NCBI GenBank assembly: GCA_025800125.1 | Contig: JAOXSF010000126.1 | Coordinates: forward strand, 1 to 60,336 | Source: Marinobacterium sp. | GTDB lineage: Bacteria; Pseudomonadota; Gammaproteobacteria; Pseudomonadales; Balneatricaceae | Length of the DNA: 60,336 bases | Reading direction: 5' to 3' | Part shown: positions 28,100 through 36,505 of the stretch, in pieces | How positions within the stretch are numbered: the stretch's first letter is position 1 | Layout: each line of letters starts with the position of its first letter | Translations under genes and position numbers: made by a program | Notes under the pieces: generated by a model | Databases searched by the model: none | What the model was told of the DNA's origin: nothing | The model's input: only the letters and a program-made list of their open reading frames with translations

Positions 28100-28894
28100 T
28101 CAATGCAACGTAGGTGCGCGTTCTTCCTCCTGCACCAGAATATGCCCCTGCGCATCCAGTGCCAACACACCTTCAGAAACGGCTAATTCCAACAGTTGAT
28201 GCAGCAACATCCGCGTCAGGTGAGTACTGATAATCAATCCCGCTGGCGGATCACCTTCAAAAATATCTGCATCTATCAGGTCATCTTCACGCAAACCCAG
28301 CAACAGTGGGTTTTCAGCTACCAGCGGAGCGAGGTCATCTGGCGCAAACACCGCATAGTCAGAAGACATCTCCAGTGCCTTCTGATAGGCATCGCGCGAA
28401 CACTGCTGCAATGCCTCGGCAAATGCTTTCTCGGCTGTATTAAAAATTGTGCTCAGACCGCTCTGGCCGGGCAGGGCCAGGTTGTTACGTGCTGTTTCAG
28501 AGTGACTGTAGTCTGCATTAATCGGATACTCTTCACACTGCATTTCTGCTTCATCAACAAGAATGGCGCCCTCAGCATCAACGTCAAGCCAGTTGTGCTC
28601 GACAGCCAGCGAGAGCAGCCCCTCCATCGCAGCAGCAATCACATTACTGCTAACAATCACACCAACCGCAGGGTTAGCAGCTTCTTCTGCATTCATAATA
28701 AGCGAGCCCGCTCTTGCTGCCAGCAGAGATGGGTCTTGCTCAATAATTTTTGCCAGGGTATCAGTTTCAATGAACAGACGCTCATGACACAGTTTTTCCG
28801 CCATTGCATAGGGCTTATGCCCACTCGTTTCTTCCATGACCTGCAAATATTCTTCGCGCACGCGATCAAGAATCTGCGTCAGCATCTCACTCAT
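28100..28894 (-). CDS. Unknown protein made of two diverged repeats
   Basis: 264 residues from ATG 28894, with AGGAG seven bases ahead; an upstream in-frame start without this support adds eight residues. I do not recognise the family. The protein is acidic, soluble and mostly helical. It is an internal duplication. DPSLLAARAGSLIMNAEEA, then GVIVSSNVIAAAMEGLLSLA and LDVDAEGAILVDEAE in the first half align in order with NPLLLGLREDDLIDADIFEG, GLIISTHLTRMLLHQLLELA and LALDAQGHILVQEEE in the second. The joining segment is EYPINADYSHSE to EKAFAEALQQ. It lies 200 bp upstream of the GGDEF-EAL-CZB gene on the same strand, so it may be cotranscribed with it. No catalytic motif is seen. Confidence 0.75.
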   Translation of the reverse strand: MSEMLTQILDRVREEYLQVMEETSGHKPYAMAEKLCHERLFIETDTLAKIIEQDPSLLAARAGSLIMNAEEAANPAVGVIVSSNVIAAAMEGLLSLAVEHNWLDVDAEGAILVDEAEMQCEEYPINADYSHSETARNNLALPGQSGLSTIFNTAEKAFAEALQQCSRDAYQKALEMSSDYAVFAPDDLAPLVAENPLLLGLREDDLIDADIFEGDPPAGLIISTHLTRMLLHQLLELAVSEGVLALDAQGHILVQEEERAPTLH

Positions 28895-29291
28895 CACCAC
28901 AACTCCTGGCGGTTTCATACAGATAAAATTTTTGCTTCATATTACTACTGGACAATGCCGGCTTCTGCTCACCACAGCTACCTGTATTCAAGCAGTAGAG
29001 GCTCGAATCAAGCATGCCAGGGCTTTCACCACTCCAGACACCTGCATCCAGTTGGAAGGAGAAGGCAGCACATGCGTACTCTCTGAGAACTAACGTTTAG
29101 TGAACACCAGCTCCGACTGCCCCCTCCATGCCAAAGAGAGTTACCTTTGCAGCGAGGCTCAAATACAGCAAAAGAGGCACTAAAACCGCTTTCCCTATGT
29201 CAAAGCCAGTCAAAATTGCAATCAGCTTTATTAATACCAGCTTTATTAAAATAAGCGTTTATCAAGCTATACATGTATCGCAACACATCTA
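28895..29291. other. Intergenic region with a 12-bp direct repeat
   Basis: 397 bp with no supported gene; an antisense frame across it is only a shadow. CAGCTTTATTAA occurs at 29223-29234 and 29238-29249 (period 15). The left part must hold the promoter of the two-repeat protein. Confidence 0.5.
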
Positions 29292-29936
29292 TCAGTGTAT
29301 ACGAATCCCTACTGGCATCACGTCGTGCTTAATGCTGTCAAAAGCGCTGCGCAGATCAGCCAGTGGTTGCAAGCCATAGTCCAGCGGTATTTCTGGTAGC
29401 TCAAGCCAGTCCAGTTTCCATACACGGGTCATCAGCTCATACTCTCCCAGCAGCGCATCCAGGTAGATCATCACCGCTTCAACACGCGGATCCATATCCA
29501 GCACATCTGGTACATCACGCAGGTAGACCTCAAGGTGCAGGCGATTACGCACAGGACGCAACGCAAACCAGAAGTCTTTCAATTCGCAGAGTTCATCACC
29601 CAGAGCAATCTCTGTCGGCACAGGATCATAGCGTGCATTAAAGGCCTTGAATGTCACACCACTGACTATCGGTGCTTCACCCACCACATGCAGAACAGCA
29701 TTAATCGACTCAGGATAGCCATCGCAACCGAAAATCATCTCCAGCGGCCCTTCTACCTCATCGTCTTTCTCAAAGTGAAAGGTCAGGTTACGATCAACTT
29801 TATGCAGATGATCACGGTATTGAGTCAGTAATGACTCAGCATCAAATCGATCCCCCTGCTGGCTTTCCAATAGTTGATCAATGGTGCTTTCTACCTGGTC
29901 CCAGAAATGGGCAATCCGTTTACGTGTTTCGTTCAT
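29292..29936 (-). CDS. Conserved protein of unknown function
   Basis: 214 residues from ATG 29936. It is soluble and acidic, with no signal peptide. The sequence begins with a helical part (KRIAHFWDQVESTIDQLLES). A mixed alpha/beta region follows with NLTFHFEKDDEVEGPLEMIF, GVTFKAFNARYDP, LRPVRNRLHLEVYLRDVPDV and VMIYLDALLGEYELMTRVWK. It ends in LPEIPLDYGLQPLADLRSAF. The pattern of a helical lead-in followed by strands and a WELD-like segment recalls small DUF695-like proteins, but I would not assign it. It starts 25 bp after dcd on the same strand and is probably cotranscribed with it. Confidence 0.7.
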   Translation of the reverse strand: MNETRKRIAHFWDQVESTIDQLLESQQGDRFDAESLLTQYRDHLHKVDRNLTFHFEKDDEVEGPLEMIFGCDGYPESINAVLHVVGEAPIVSGVTFKAFNARYDPVPTEIALGDELCELKDFWFALRPVRNRLHLEVYLRDVPDVLDMDPRVEAVMIYLDALLGEYELMTRVWKLDWLELPEIPLDYGLQPLADLRSAFDSIKHDVMPVGIRIH

Positions 29937-29961
29937 GGCCCGTATCCATTACCTCTACCTG

Positions 29962-30528
29962 TCAGGTACGAGGTACAACGACTCCCGTCTGCCCCTGATA
30001 TTTACCACTACGGTCTTTATAAGAAGTCTCACAGACTTCATCTGCTCCAAGAAACAGCATCTGTGCAACACCTTCGTTCGCGTAAATTTTAGCTGGCAAT
30101 GGCGTAGTATTAGAGAATTCCAGGGTGACATGCCCTTCCCACTCAGGCTCAAGCGGTGTCACATTCACAATGATGCCGCAGCGTGCATAGGTACTTTTCC
30201 CCAGACAGATGGTCAGTACATCCCGGGGAATACGGAAATACTCGACGGTACGTGCAAGGGCAAACGAGTTCGGTGGAATGATGCAGACATCAGACTGCAC
30301 ATCAACAAAACTGCCTTCATCAAACGCTTTGGGATCAACGACAGACGAGTTGATATTGGTAAAAATTTTGAATTCATTGGCACAACGCACATCGTAGCCA
30401 TAACTGGAGGTGCCATAGGACACAATCGGATTACCGTCCTGGCGGCGTACCTGTCCCGGCTCAAAAGGCGCAATCATCTGATGCGCTTGCGCCATGCGAC
30501 GAATCCAGCTATCCGACTTAATACCCAT
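29962..30528 (-). CDS. dcd: dCTP deaminase
   Basis: 188 residues from ATG 30528, the typical length. Homotrimeric dUTPase-fold family motifs are present: [14 protein letters not shown] at the start, [17 protein letters not shown], the active-site segment [41 protein letters not shown] with the catalytic Glu, and the C-terminal [12 protein letters not shown] loop that closes over the nucleotide. It converts dCTP to dUTP, feeding dTTP synthesis. A gene of unknown function follows 25 bp downstream. Confidence 0.97.
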   Translation of the reverse strand: MGIKSDSWIRRMAQAHQMIAPFEPGQVRRQDGNPIVSYGTSSYGYDVRCANEFKIFTNINSSVVDPKAFDEGSFVDVQSDVCIIPPNSFALARTVEYFRIPRDVLTICLGKSTYARCGIIVNVTPLEPEWEGHVTLEFSNTTPLPAKIYANEGVAQMLFLGADEVCETSYKDRSGKYQGQTGVVVPRT

Positions 30529-30688
30529 AAAGCGTCTGTTACCTCAGCATGAAAATTCTATTAATAACCCGGAGCGGGATTCTACCGGAATCCACCACTA
30601 AGGCGATAGAGGCAGTCGCACAAGCCACACCTGACTGATAGATAACAAAGCTATATCTTTATGAAAGATAAGTTTTGATTTTAATTGT

Positions 30689-30707
30689 GATAATTGTTTT
30701 CATTTGC
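30689..30707. promoter_or_regulatory. Candidate Fur box upstream of flavodoxin
   Basis: GATAATTGTTTTCATTTGC matches the 19-bp Fur consensus GATAATGATAATCATTATC at 13 positions. It lies 29 bp before the flavodoxin start. Flavodoxin replacing ferredoxin under iron limitation makes a Fur site plausible. Confidence 0.6.
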
Positions 30708-30735
30708 AAATCAATAACCCTCACAGGAGCACAAC

Positions 30736-31251
30736 GTGAGCCTCGCAATTTTTTACGGCACCACTACCGGTAACACAGGTGACATTGCAGTCAAGGTACA
30801 GGAATTTTTCGGTGCCAATGAGTGTGAGATTTTTGATGTTAAAGACACCTCTCTCAGTCAGGTAGCAACCTATGACCAGCTGATTTTCGCAATTCCAACC
30901 TGGGATTATGGTGAAGTACAGGAAGACTGGCTAGAGATATGGGATGAGGTAGATAACCTGGATTTCACCGGTAAAACGGTGGCATTTATCGGTCTGGGCG
31001 ATCAATACGGCTACGCTGAATGGTTTGTCGATGCGATGGGAATGCTGCACGACAAAATCAAACCACGCGGCGCCACTATTGTTGGTCACTGGCCAGCGCA
31101 GGGCTATGAATTCGATGAGTCCAAAGCTCTGACTGCTGATAAAAAGCACTTTATTGGCCTGGCGATTGATGAAGACTGCCAGCGTGAACTGACCGAAGAT
31201 CGCCTGAATGAGTGGTGCAGCCAGGTTATGGTTGAGTTTGTCGCTGCCTGA
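30736..31251 (+). CDS. fldB: Flavodoxin (FldB type)
   Basis: 171 residues from GTG 30736, with AGGAG seven bases upstream deciding the start. It is a long-chain flavodoxin: the FMN-phosphate loop FYGTTTGNTGDIA, the aromatic 60s loop IPTWDYGEVQEDW, and the 90s loop LGDQYGYAEWFVDAMGML. The last parts and the HWPAQGYEF and KHFIGLAIDEDCQ segments match FldB better than FldA. It is a low-potential one-electron carrier in the cytoplasm, for example for IspG/H, ribonucleotide reductase or biotin synthase activation. The Fur-like site upstream suggests induction by iron starvation. Confidence 0.92.
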   Translation: MSLAIFYGTTTGNTGDIAVKVQEFFGANECEIFDVKDTSLSQVATYDQLIFAIPTWDYGEVQEDWLEIWDEVDNLDFTGKTVAFIGLGDQYGYAEWFVDAMGMLHDKIKPRGATIVGHWPAQGYEFDESKALTADKKHFIGLAIDEDCQRELTEDRLNEWCSQVMVEFVAA

Positions 31252-31351
31252 GTATCTCCCTCAAGGCCCGGACAACGTTCAGGGCCTCCCGTTCTGATAA
31301 TGACTGTGGTACTGTGCGCGGCCTTTTGCTCAGCCCAACAGATAGATCACC

Positions 31352-32716
31352 ATGTTTGCCGGATTTGACTACGGAAGTTCCAACTGCGCCATCGGCGTTT
31401 TACACGCTGATTCCCCCGCCCTGCTACCACTTTATAAAGACCAGCAGTTTGTACCCTCTGCACTCTATGCCCTGTCACGGGAATTGATTTGCGATTATGT
31501 TGCCCGCCATATCAGCTGCCCTCAACAGCAAGCTGACTACATGGCAGCCCGTAGCAACCAGTTGCGGCTGGCAACAGCTTCACGACGGGAGCTGGATATA
31601 GCACCGGGCGAAGAGACCATTTTCGTCGGTGAGGAAGCGGTAGAAAGCTACATCGACTTTCCAGATGAAGGCTACTTCGTCAAATCACCCAAATCTTTTC
31701 TGGGTGTTAGCGGCCTGCGCCCAGAACACCAGGCTTTCTTTGAAGATATTGTCACAGCAATGATGATGCAGCTGAAACAAGGTGCAGAAACCCAATTGGG
31801 ACACCCCATTCGCCAGACAGTGATTGGCCGCCCCGTTAACTTTCAGGGCCGAGACGGCGAACAGGCAAACAAACAGGCCTGCCACATTCTACATACAGCC
31901 GCCAGACGCGCCGGGTTTGAAGCTGTTGAACTGTTGTACGAGCCCATTGCCGCAGGCATTAACTTTGAACAGACATTGACAGAAAACCGACTGGTACTGG
32001 TCGTTGACATTGGCGGTGGCACAACAGACTGCTCGATGGTATGTATGGGGCCAGACCACCGTAGTAACAACGACCGTAGCGCTGACTTTCTCGGCCACAG
32101 TGGTGCCAGGGTGGGTGGTAATGATCTTGATATTCATCTGGCCTGCCATGGCCTGATGCCAGAACTTGGGCTCGGAGGCACACTACGTAGTGGTCGCCCA
32201 CTACCCTCTCAGCCTTACTGGGATGCAGTTTCTATCAACGATATTCCAGCTCAGACGCGCTTCAACAGCCTCGAAAATATTGAACTGATGGCCGAATTAG
32301 GCCGTGATGCAGCAGAGCCGGAAAAGGTAAAGCGCCTGCTTCAGCTGCAACAACGTCGCCAGAACTATCAGCTGGTACGTAGCGCTGAACAAAGCAAAAT
32401 TGCACTATCTGATCAGGATACCCACACCGCATCTCTGGCCTACATAGACAACGATCTGGCAACAACACTCAGCAGCAGTCAGTACGCACAGGCGGTAGAA
32501 CGCCCAGTCTGTCAGGTTATCGAATTGATGCAGGAGGTCATGCAACAGGCACAGTGCCAGCCAGATCTGATCTACATCACTGGAGGTACTTCTCGCTCTC
32601 CTGTTGTCAGAAAGGCAATTACCCAACTGTTAGGTAATATTCCTGTGATCTCGGGTGATCATTTCGGTAGTGTTACCGCCGGGCTGACTCAGCATGCAGC
32701 ACAGTTGTATCGTTAA
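31352..32716 (+). CDS. yegD: Hsp70-like protein of the YegD family
   Basis: 454 residues from ATG 31352, matching the roughly 450 of E. coli YegD. It has the actin/Hsp70 ATPase fold: phosphate-1 FAGFDYGSSNCAIGV, phosphate-2 LVLVVDIGGGTTDCSMV, and the adenosine motif LIYITGGTSRSPVV. A short unusual segment SFLGVSGLRPEHQAFFEDI replaces part of the DnaK IB region. There is no substrate-binding domain or linker, so it is not a standard chaperone. Its role is not well defined; the family is thought to be a divergent Hsp70. The stop codon overlaps the end of a tnpB remnant on the other strand. Confidence 0.9.
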   Translation: MFAGFDYGSSNCAIGVLHADSPALLPLYKDQQFVPSALYALSRELICDYVARHISCPQQQADYMAARSNQLRLATASRRELDIAPGEETIFVGEEAVESYIDFPDEGYFVKSPKSFLGVSGLRPEHQAFFEDIVTAMMMQLKQGAETQLGHPIRQTVIGRPVNFQGRDGEQANKQACHILHTAARRAGFEAVELLYEPIAAGINFEQTLTENRLVLVVDIGGGTTDCSMVCMGPDHRSNNDRSADFLGHSGARVGGNDLDIHLACHGLMPELGLGGTLRSGRPLPSQPYWDAVSINDIPAQTRFNSLENIELMAELGRDAAEPEKVKRLLQLQQRRQNYQLVRSAEQSKIALSDQDTHTASLAYIDNDLATTLSSSQYAQAVERPVCQVIELMQEVMQQAQCQPDLIYITGGTSRSPVVRKAITQLLGNIPVISGDHFGSVTAGLTQHAAQLYR

Positions 32717-32976
32717 GCAAGCAGCTGCCATCCTGTATATGCCGTAGCGCCTGCATAGCAGCAATACTGTAACAACACACCAGGAACAATCTTCGCCACG
32801 GCCAGCAGAGGCTTGATGTCTCTTCTGACCCTCAGCTTCTGGCCGTGGCGTTTGTACTGTGAGCTGATGATATACAGAGCCTTGTTGTACGTGAATCGCA
32901 CAGCACCGAACTGGCGGTTTAAGAACTCCGCCTGCTCAGCTGTTGGATAGATGCGTACTTTCGTGGCCTTTAGCAT
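32713..32976 (-). pseudogene. tnpB: tnpB remnant (N-terminal fragment)
   Basis: The first 57 or so residues (MLKATKVRIYPTAEQAEFLN, RQFGAVRFTYNKALY, DIKPLLAVAK) are the standard N-terminus of IS605-type TnpB, the RNA-guided nuclease encoded by these elements. After IVPGVLL the frame leaves the family and ends in about 20 unrelated codons overlapping the end of yegD. The RuvC-like DDE nuclease and the zinc finger are missing, so no activity is expected. A full TnpB is about 370-400 residues. Confidence 0.9.
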
Positions 32977-33010
32977 TTAAATGCTCACTGATACAGTGCT
33001 TATACTGTAA

Positions 33011-33286
33011 GGAATTATTTCAAGTGAGTGTGAGCTACTGGAAATGGACGGCGAAGCGGATCACGTTCATCTGCTGGTTGCTTATCCGCCGAAGCTGGCG
33101 ATCAGCGTGATGGTGAACAACCTGAAATCAGTCTCATCGCGTCGCATACGCATTCTCAACACGCACATACCCCGTCAAAACAAAAGCTCAGCACTCTGGT
33201 CACGCTCCTACTTTGCCTGTAGTGCAGGCGGAGCAACTATCGAAACACTGAGAGGCTATGTGCAGAGTCAGGCTACACCGGAATAG
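33011..33286 (+). pseudogene. tnpA: tnpA (Y1 transposase) remnant, N-terminus lost
   Basis: The frame from 33011 gives CELLEMDGEADHVHLLVAYP, then LAISVMVNNLKSVSSRRIR and LWSRSYFACSAGGATIETLR. These are the HUH motif (HVHLL) and later parts of the IS200/IS605 Y1 transposase. The first 55-60 residues of a normal 140-residue TnpA are missing, and the frame opens right after a TAA at 33008. The catalytic Tyr is expected in the C-terminal helix: RGYVQSQATPE contains Tyr, which may be it. The gene has no start of its own kind. Confidence 0.88.
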
Positions 33287-33349
33287 AACCGCTGCGCGCT
33301 TCCCGCTTGTATCTCCGCCCGATTGGGCGAAGGTGTACGCGGATTTTTG

Positions 33350-33382
33350 CTAAAAAACCGGTCAGCACGCTGACCGGTTTCA
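33350..33382 (-). terminator. Terminator of the 64-residue gene
   Basis: 11-bp perfect stem AAACCGGTCAG / CTGACCGGTTT with a 4-base loop at 33355-33380. On the minus strand TTT follows the stem, so the T run is six long including paired bases. About 44 bp past the small gene's stop. Confidence 0.85.
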
Positions 33383-33423
33383 CTTTGCTACGCCATGTGT
33401 CACGTCACCGCAGGCTTACCCTG

Positions 33424-33618
33424 TCAGTGCAGCGCTTCATCCTCATACTTCTTGCAGATTGCAGCAAGACGCGGCTGAATATCTAGCGGCGCATACGCCA
33501 TCGCCTGTTCAAACAACTCACGGTTTGCTTCAGACAGACGCTCTTCTTCACTCATCGCAGACAATTTCTGCATCGCTTCCACGAACTTCGGATGAGTCTT
33601 ACTGGTTTTCTCAGACAT
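33424..33618 (-). CDS. Small conserved helical protein, function unknown
   Basis: 64 residues from ATG 33618, with GGAGG eight bases upstream. The sequence is charged and helical (PKFVEAMQKLSAMSEEERLS, NRELFEQAMAYAPLDIQPRL) and ends with AAICKKYEDEALH. No signal peptide or known motif. The strong ribosome-binding site and a matching terminator support a real gene. Not recognised. Confidence 0.75.
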   Translation of the reverse strand: MSEKTSKTHPKFVEAMQKLSAMSEEERLSEANRELFEQAMAYAPLDIQPRLAAICKKYEDEALH

Positions 33619-33729
33619 GGGCAGGCCCTCCGAGTTATGGTTGACAGGGTTGTATCAGCTTTAACAAATGCTGACAGGGTTCAGAATACTACGCAAGTGG
33701 CGTATATCACCACTTCCAGACATCAGAGT

Positions 33730-34101
33730 TTAGTCTTGTGCTGGAAAGCGTTGCTCAAGATAAGCAATAATGTCATTGGACTCATACATCCATTCAACGT
33801 CACCACCTTCATTTTCAATGCGCAGACAAGGCACCTTGACACGGCCACCGCCAGCCTCCAGCTCAGCACGGTGCGCGGCATCCTTTTTAGCATCACGCAG
33901 CTCGATGTTCAGGCCGTTACGCTTCATCACCCGGCGAACCTTGACGCAAAATGGGCAAGCTTCAAACTGATACAGTGACAGCGTCTTTGTCTGATTATCA
34001 ATTTCAGCTTGCACAGAAGCATCACGCTTCGGAGCACGCGGTGAGGTCAGAAAATCAACCAGCAGAATGATACGTCCAAGAATCCAGCGAATTACAGCCA
34101 C
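33730..34101 (-). CDS. Membrane-anchored glutaredoxin/GST N-domain protein
   Basis: 123 residues from GTG 34101, with GGAGA about six bases ahead. A TTG five codons upstream is possible but without a ribosome-binding site. The N-terminal hydrophobic segment (VIRWILGRIILLVDFL) is followed by a thioredoxin-fold glutaredoxin domain with the redox motif CPFC in YQFEACPFCVKVRRVM, the cis-Pro turn KVPCLRIE, and the C-terminal YESNDIIAYLEQRF typical of GST-N/glutaredoxin proteins. It probably reduces disulfides or glutathionylated proteins at the inner side of the membrane. Confidence 0.88.
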   Translation of the reverse strand: MAVIRWILGRIILLVDFLTSPRAPKRDASVQAEIDNQTKTLSLYQFEACPFCVKVRRVMKRNGLNIELRDAKKDAAHRAELEAGGGRVKVPCLRIENEGGDVEWMYESNDIIAYLEQRFPAQD

Positions 34102-34345
34102 AGTGGTCTCCAACAACGGTCGTTAATACGATTTTCAGAATCAGGTAGTTCAGGGGTATACAGGTCGTTCCGGAGTATACAGTACAGAAGTTCTGAATCA
34201 GCGGCGCAAATTCTAGCACAGCAGGCCGACCATCCGAAAAGCTGGCGGCGCGAAATAACCTGCCATCTGAAAACAGGCACTCTGGCCGATCAATCCCATA
34301 TAACCAGTCAGACCCATATACTTACCGGATACGTATACTTACCAA

Positions 34346-34822
34346 CTAGATACGTGTACCAACCCGAAAGTGACCATTCTCAAAAAACTGCACCACCTGC
34401 TTACGCTTGCGGCCAATCAACAACGGGCCGTCATCCATGAATAGAAAGTTTTTCCAGTTACGACGAAAAACGGCCCAGCGGGTTTCAATAATGTGTTCGT
34501 TGTCGTAACAGAACCACACCAGTGTTTCATCTTCCCAGTTCAAGTGTTCAGCCAGTCGTTCTGGCAATTCATTACTGTCGCTATCCCAGGCACTTTCCCA
34601 GTGTCCCTGCTCTTCCTGCCAGACACTTTTATCCAGCATCCAGTCACCATCTGCTGGCTCAGAGGGGTGCAGACTATTTTCGCTGATCTGTAAATTCCAG
34701 ACCTGTTCTGCCCGCTGCGGGGTCAAAGGTTTTATCTCAGCCAGGTCCTGTTCTGATACAGGCAGTTCACGGTGACGAAAGATCCAGGCCTTACGGTAAT
34801 CTTCAAGGGCAATATAATTCAT
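34346..34822 (-). CDS. DUF2947-like conserved protein
   Basis: 158 residues from ATG 34822. The opening (MNYIALEDYRKAWIFRHREL) and later phrases such as LVWFCYDNEHIIETRWAVF, NWKNFLFMDDGPLLIGRKRK and VVQFFENGHFRVG match a family I know as DUF2947 from Vibrio and relatives. The protein is rich in Trp and acidic residues and is soluble, without a signal peptide. Function unknown. It is 21 bp downstream of the lipoate ligase-like gene on the same strand, so the two probably share a transcript. Confidence 0.75.
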   Translation of the reverse strand: MNYIALEDYRKAWIFRHRELPVSEQDLAEIKPLTPQRAEQVWNLQISENSLHPSEPADGDWMLDKSVWQEEQGHWESAWDSDSNELPERLAEHLNWEDETLVWFCYDNEHIIETRWAVFRRNWKNFLFMDDGPLLIGRKRKQVVQFFENGHFRVGTRI

Positions 34823-34843
34823 TCATTCAACATCAGATCAGTT

Positions 34844-35614
34844 TCAAACAGAAAGCGCAGCCAGTTCGCCAAAGGACTCAGCAATCAACGTGCGCACCCG
34901 GGCGGTCAATTCACCAGGGCGACGACGCAGATCAGGCCCCAGCCGTTCAGCAATGCAGGTTGAAACAGCAGGGTCATATACCCGCCCGTCCCCCGCCAAA
35001 CGATAGAAACGGTTTACCATATCAGTACCCTGTACTGCATCGCATTCTACCATCAACATCGCCTGAGCCAGCACCGCCCCTTTAATGCCTTTCTCTTCAC
35101 AACGCCCTCCCACCAGCCGCTGAGCAGTACCGGTGACTTTCAAGCCATCAATCGCCAGATTATAGCGGCCATCACAGTAAGAGCCTTCGACAAAACCATA
35201 GCGGGCATCAAGCCCAAGCTTCTGTAGTGCCAGACGAACAGGTTCACACAGCGCTTCAAAGATTGTATCCAGCTCAAAGGTGCGGGCTTCTGTGGTCGGG
35301 AACGCCAGGCTGAAGTGCACAATGCCTGGTTCATGAGGCACAGTAGTACCTCCACTTTCACGTACATAAACCGGCCAACCTTCTGAGGCCAGCTGAGCAC
35401 ATGCACGTTCGAAGTGGGGAAAGCGTGTTTCGCGACGGGTTGCAATCAGGCAGCGAGGGTTTTCCCAGATCCGCGCCAGCGCCCCCTGTTCACCACGCGC
35501 AACCTGCCGTACCAGCTCGCTGTCACGGTTCAAGGCCTGCTGTGGGTCATCGGCTAAGGGTTCTACCAGCAGCTGCCAGTCATGTCGTTCAAAAAGCTGC
35601 ACCCAAGGCTGCAT
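34844..35614 (-). CDS. Lipoate-protein ligase-like protein (BPL/LPL family)
   Basis: 256 residues from ATG 35614, with AGGA five bases upstream; the ATG at 35626 sits directly on its Shine-Dalgarno and is less likely. The biotin/lipoate ligase fold is recognised from ARIWENPRCLIATRRETRF, the VRESGGTTVPHEPGIVHFSL block (equivalent to RRxGGG) and GRYNLAIDGLKVTGTAQR (the lysine loop). The catalytic Lys (GLKVTGTA) is present, so activity is plausible. In E. coli LplA attaches free lipoate to lipoyl domains; some relatives move octanoate instead. A DnaJ-domain gene begins on the opposite strand about 210 bp away. Confidence 0.85.
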   Translation of the reverse strand: MQPWVQLFERHDWQLLVEPLADDPQQALNRDSELVRQVARGEQGALARIWENPRCLIATRRETRFPHFERACAQLASEGWPVYVRESGGTTVPHEPGIVHFSLAFPTTEARTFELDTIFEALCEPVRLALQKLGLDARYGFVEGSYCDGRYNLAIDGLKVTGTAQRLVGGRCEEKGIKGAVLAQAMLMVECDAVQGTDMVNRFYRLAGDGRVYDPAVSTCIAERLGPDLRRRPGELTARVRTLIAESFGELAALSV

Positions 35615-35827
35615 CACGATCCTCATCTCCTGCAAAAAGACACGCCGCAAGCCTACCAGCCACTGATACCTAAGGCTAACGCTGAAAACACTTTTGGCAA
35701 AATATCTCACGACGCCTTTACTGGAAAGCTACGTTACAGACATCAGCATGGAGGAAAGCGACCTACCTGCTACGACAGAGTTCGGGCTAAAATGCACGAA
35801 CGTTTCCGCTCATACCGAGGACATAAG

Positions 35828-36400
35828 GTGCGCAACCCCCTGACGATTCCATTGATTACTCTGCTGCGCCAGCAACCTGAAGGCTGCCGAGAGTATGACC
35901 TGATGCGTAATATTGAAGCTGACGGCGGTTTTCCAGACCTGTCTGACGACTATCAGCTGGCATTATTCCAGAAACACTTTTTGCTAAAAAACGCACTCTA
36001 CCAACTACAAGAGACACTCTGGCAGGAGGAGCAGCTCTATCTGAGCATCACCCCACTACTGATCAGATTAGAACCCTGCCTGACCTGCGATAGCGGGGTA
36101 AATCTACCCGACCAGAATAATGACATCGCACTGCGCAGCTATTATCTGGATTGGCAGGAATACTACAACGCAACAGTCGAGTCAGTGGATGCCCTGCTGG
36201 ACAGCTTCTGGCGACGTTATGCAGGTATAGAGCAACGTCATTCAGCGCTGAAAACTCTTGAACTTGATGAAGATGCAACAGCAACAGAAATACGCTTACA
36301 ATACCGCCGCCTGGCCAGCCGTCATCACCCGGATAAAGGCGGTTGCAGCGAACGCTTTATCGCCTTGCGCCAGGCATACGAGACTCTGAACGTACATTAA
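35828..36400 (+). CDS. DNAJ-related protein with C-terminal J domain
   Basis: 190 residues from GTG 35828, with AGGA six bases ahead. An ATG at 35792 would add 12 residues. The opening VRNPLTIPLITLLRQQPEG matches the known start of the family, which favours the GTG. The N-terminal DNAJ-related domain covers about 1-110 (LALFQKHFLLKNALYQLQET). The C-terminal 60 residues form a J domain (LELDEDATATEIRLQYRRLA, then SRHHPDKGG with the HPD motif). It is a cytoplasmic cochaperone that should stimulate Hsp70 ATPase. Its DnaK partner is elsewhere; the YegD protein nearby is not known to take J proteins. Confidence 0.85.
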   Translation: MRNPLTIPLITLLRQQPEGCREYDLMRNIEADGGFPDLSDDYQLALFQKHFLLKNALYQLQETLWQEEQLYLSITPLLIRLEPCLTCDSGVNLPDQNNDIALRSYYLDWQEYYNATVESVDALLDSFWRRYAGIEQRHSALKTLELDEDATATEIRLQYRRLASRHHPDKGGCSERFIALRQAYETLNVH

Positions 36401-36505
36401 ATTACCCCGGCCCGGGTGCTCCAGGCCGGTATTACCTGTACCTCTGGCAGCTCCCCTGACCTCTGCAAACCAGAATAGCGGGTACAACAGGAAGGACCAT
36501 AGCCC

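Larger units (their letters stand above)
32713..33347. mobile_element. Decayed IS200/IS605-family element
   Basis: Back-to-back fragments of tnpB (minus, 5' part only) and tnpA (plus, 3' part only) are joined head-to-head with about 35 bp between them. Past tnpA, 33313-33347 carries CGCCCGATTGGGCG with flanking bases resembling the hairpin end of IS605-like elements. The other end, past tnpB, is gone; the remnant stops at the yegD stop codon. Confidence 0.85.

Noticed and set aside
28196-29086. Plus-strand frame of about 296 codons
   Set aside because: Antisense to the two-repeat protein, Cys/His/Gln-rich, with no start signal.
29881-30552. Plus-strand frame of about 220 codons opposite dcd
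   Set aside because: Shadow of dcd, whose motifs are complete.
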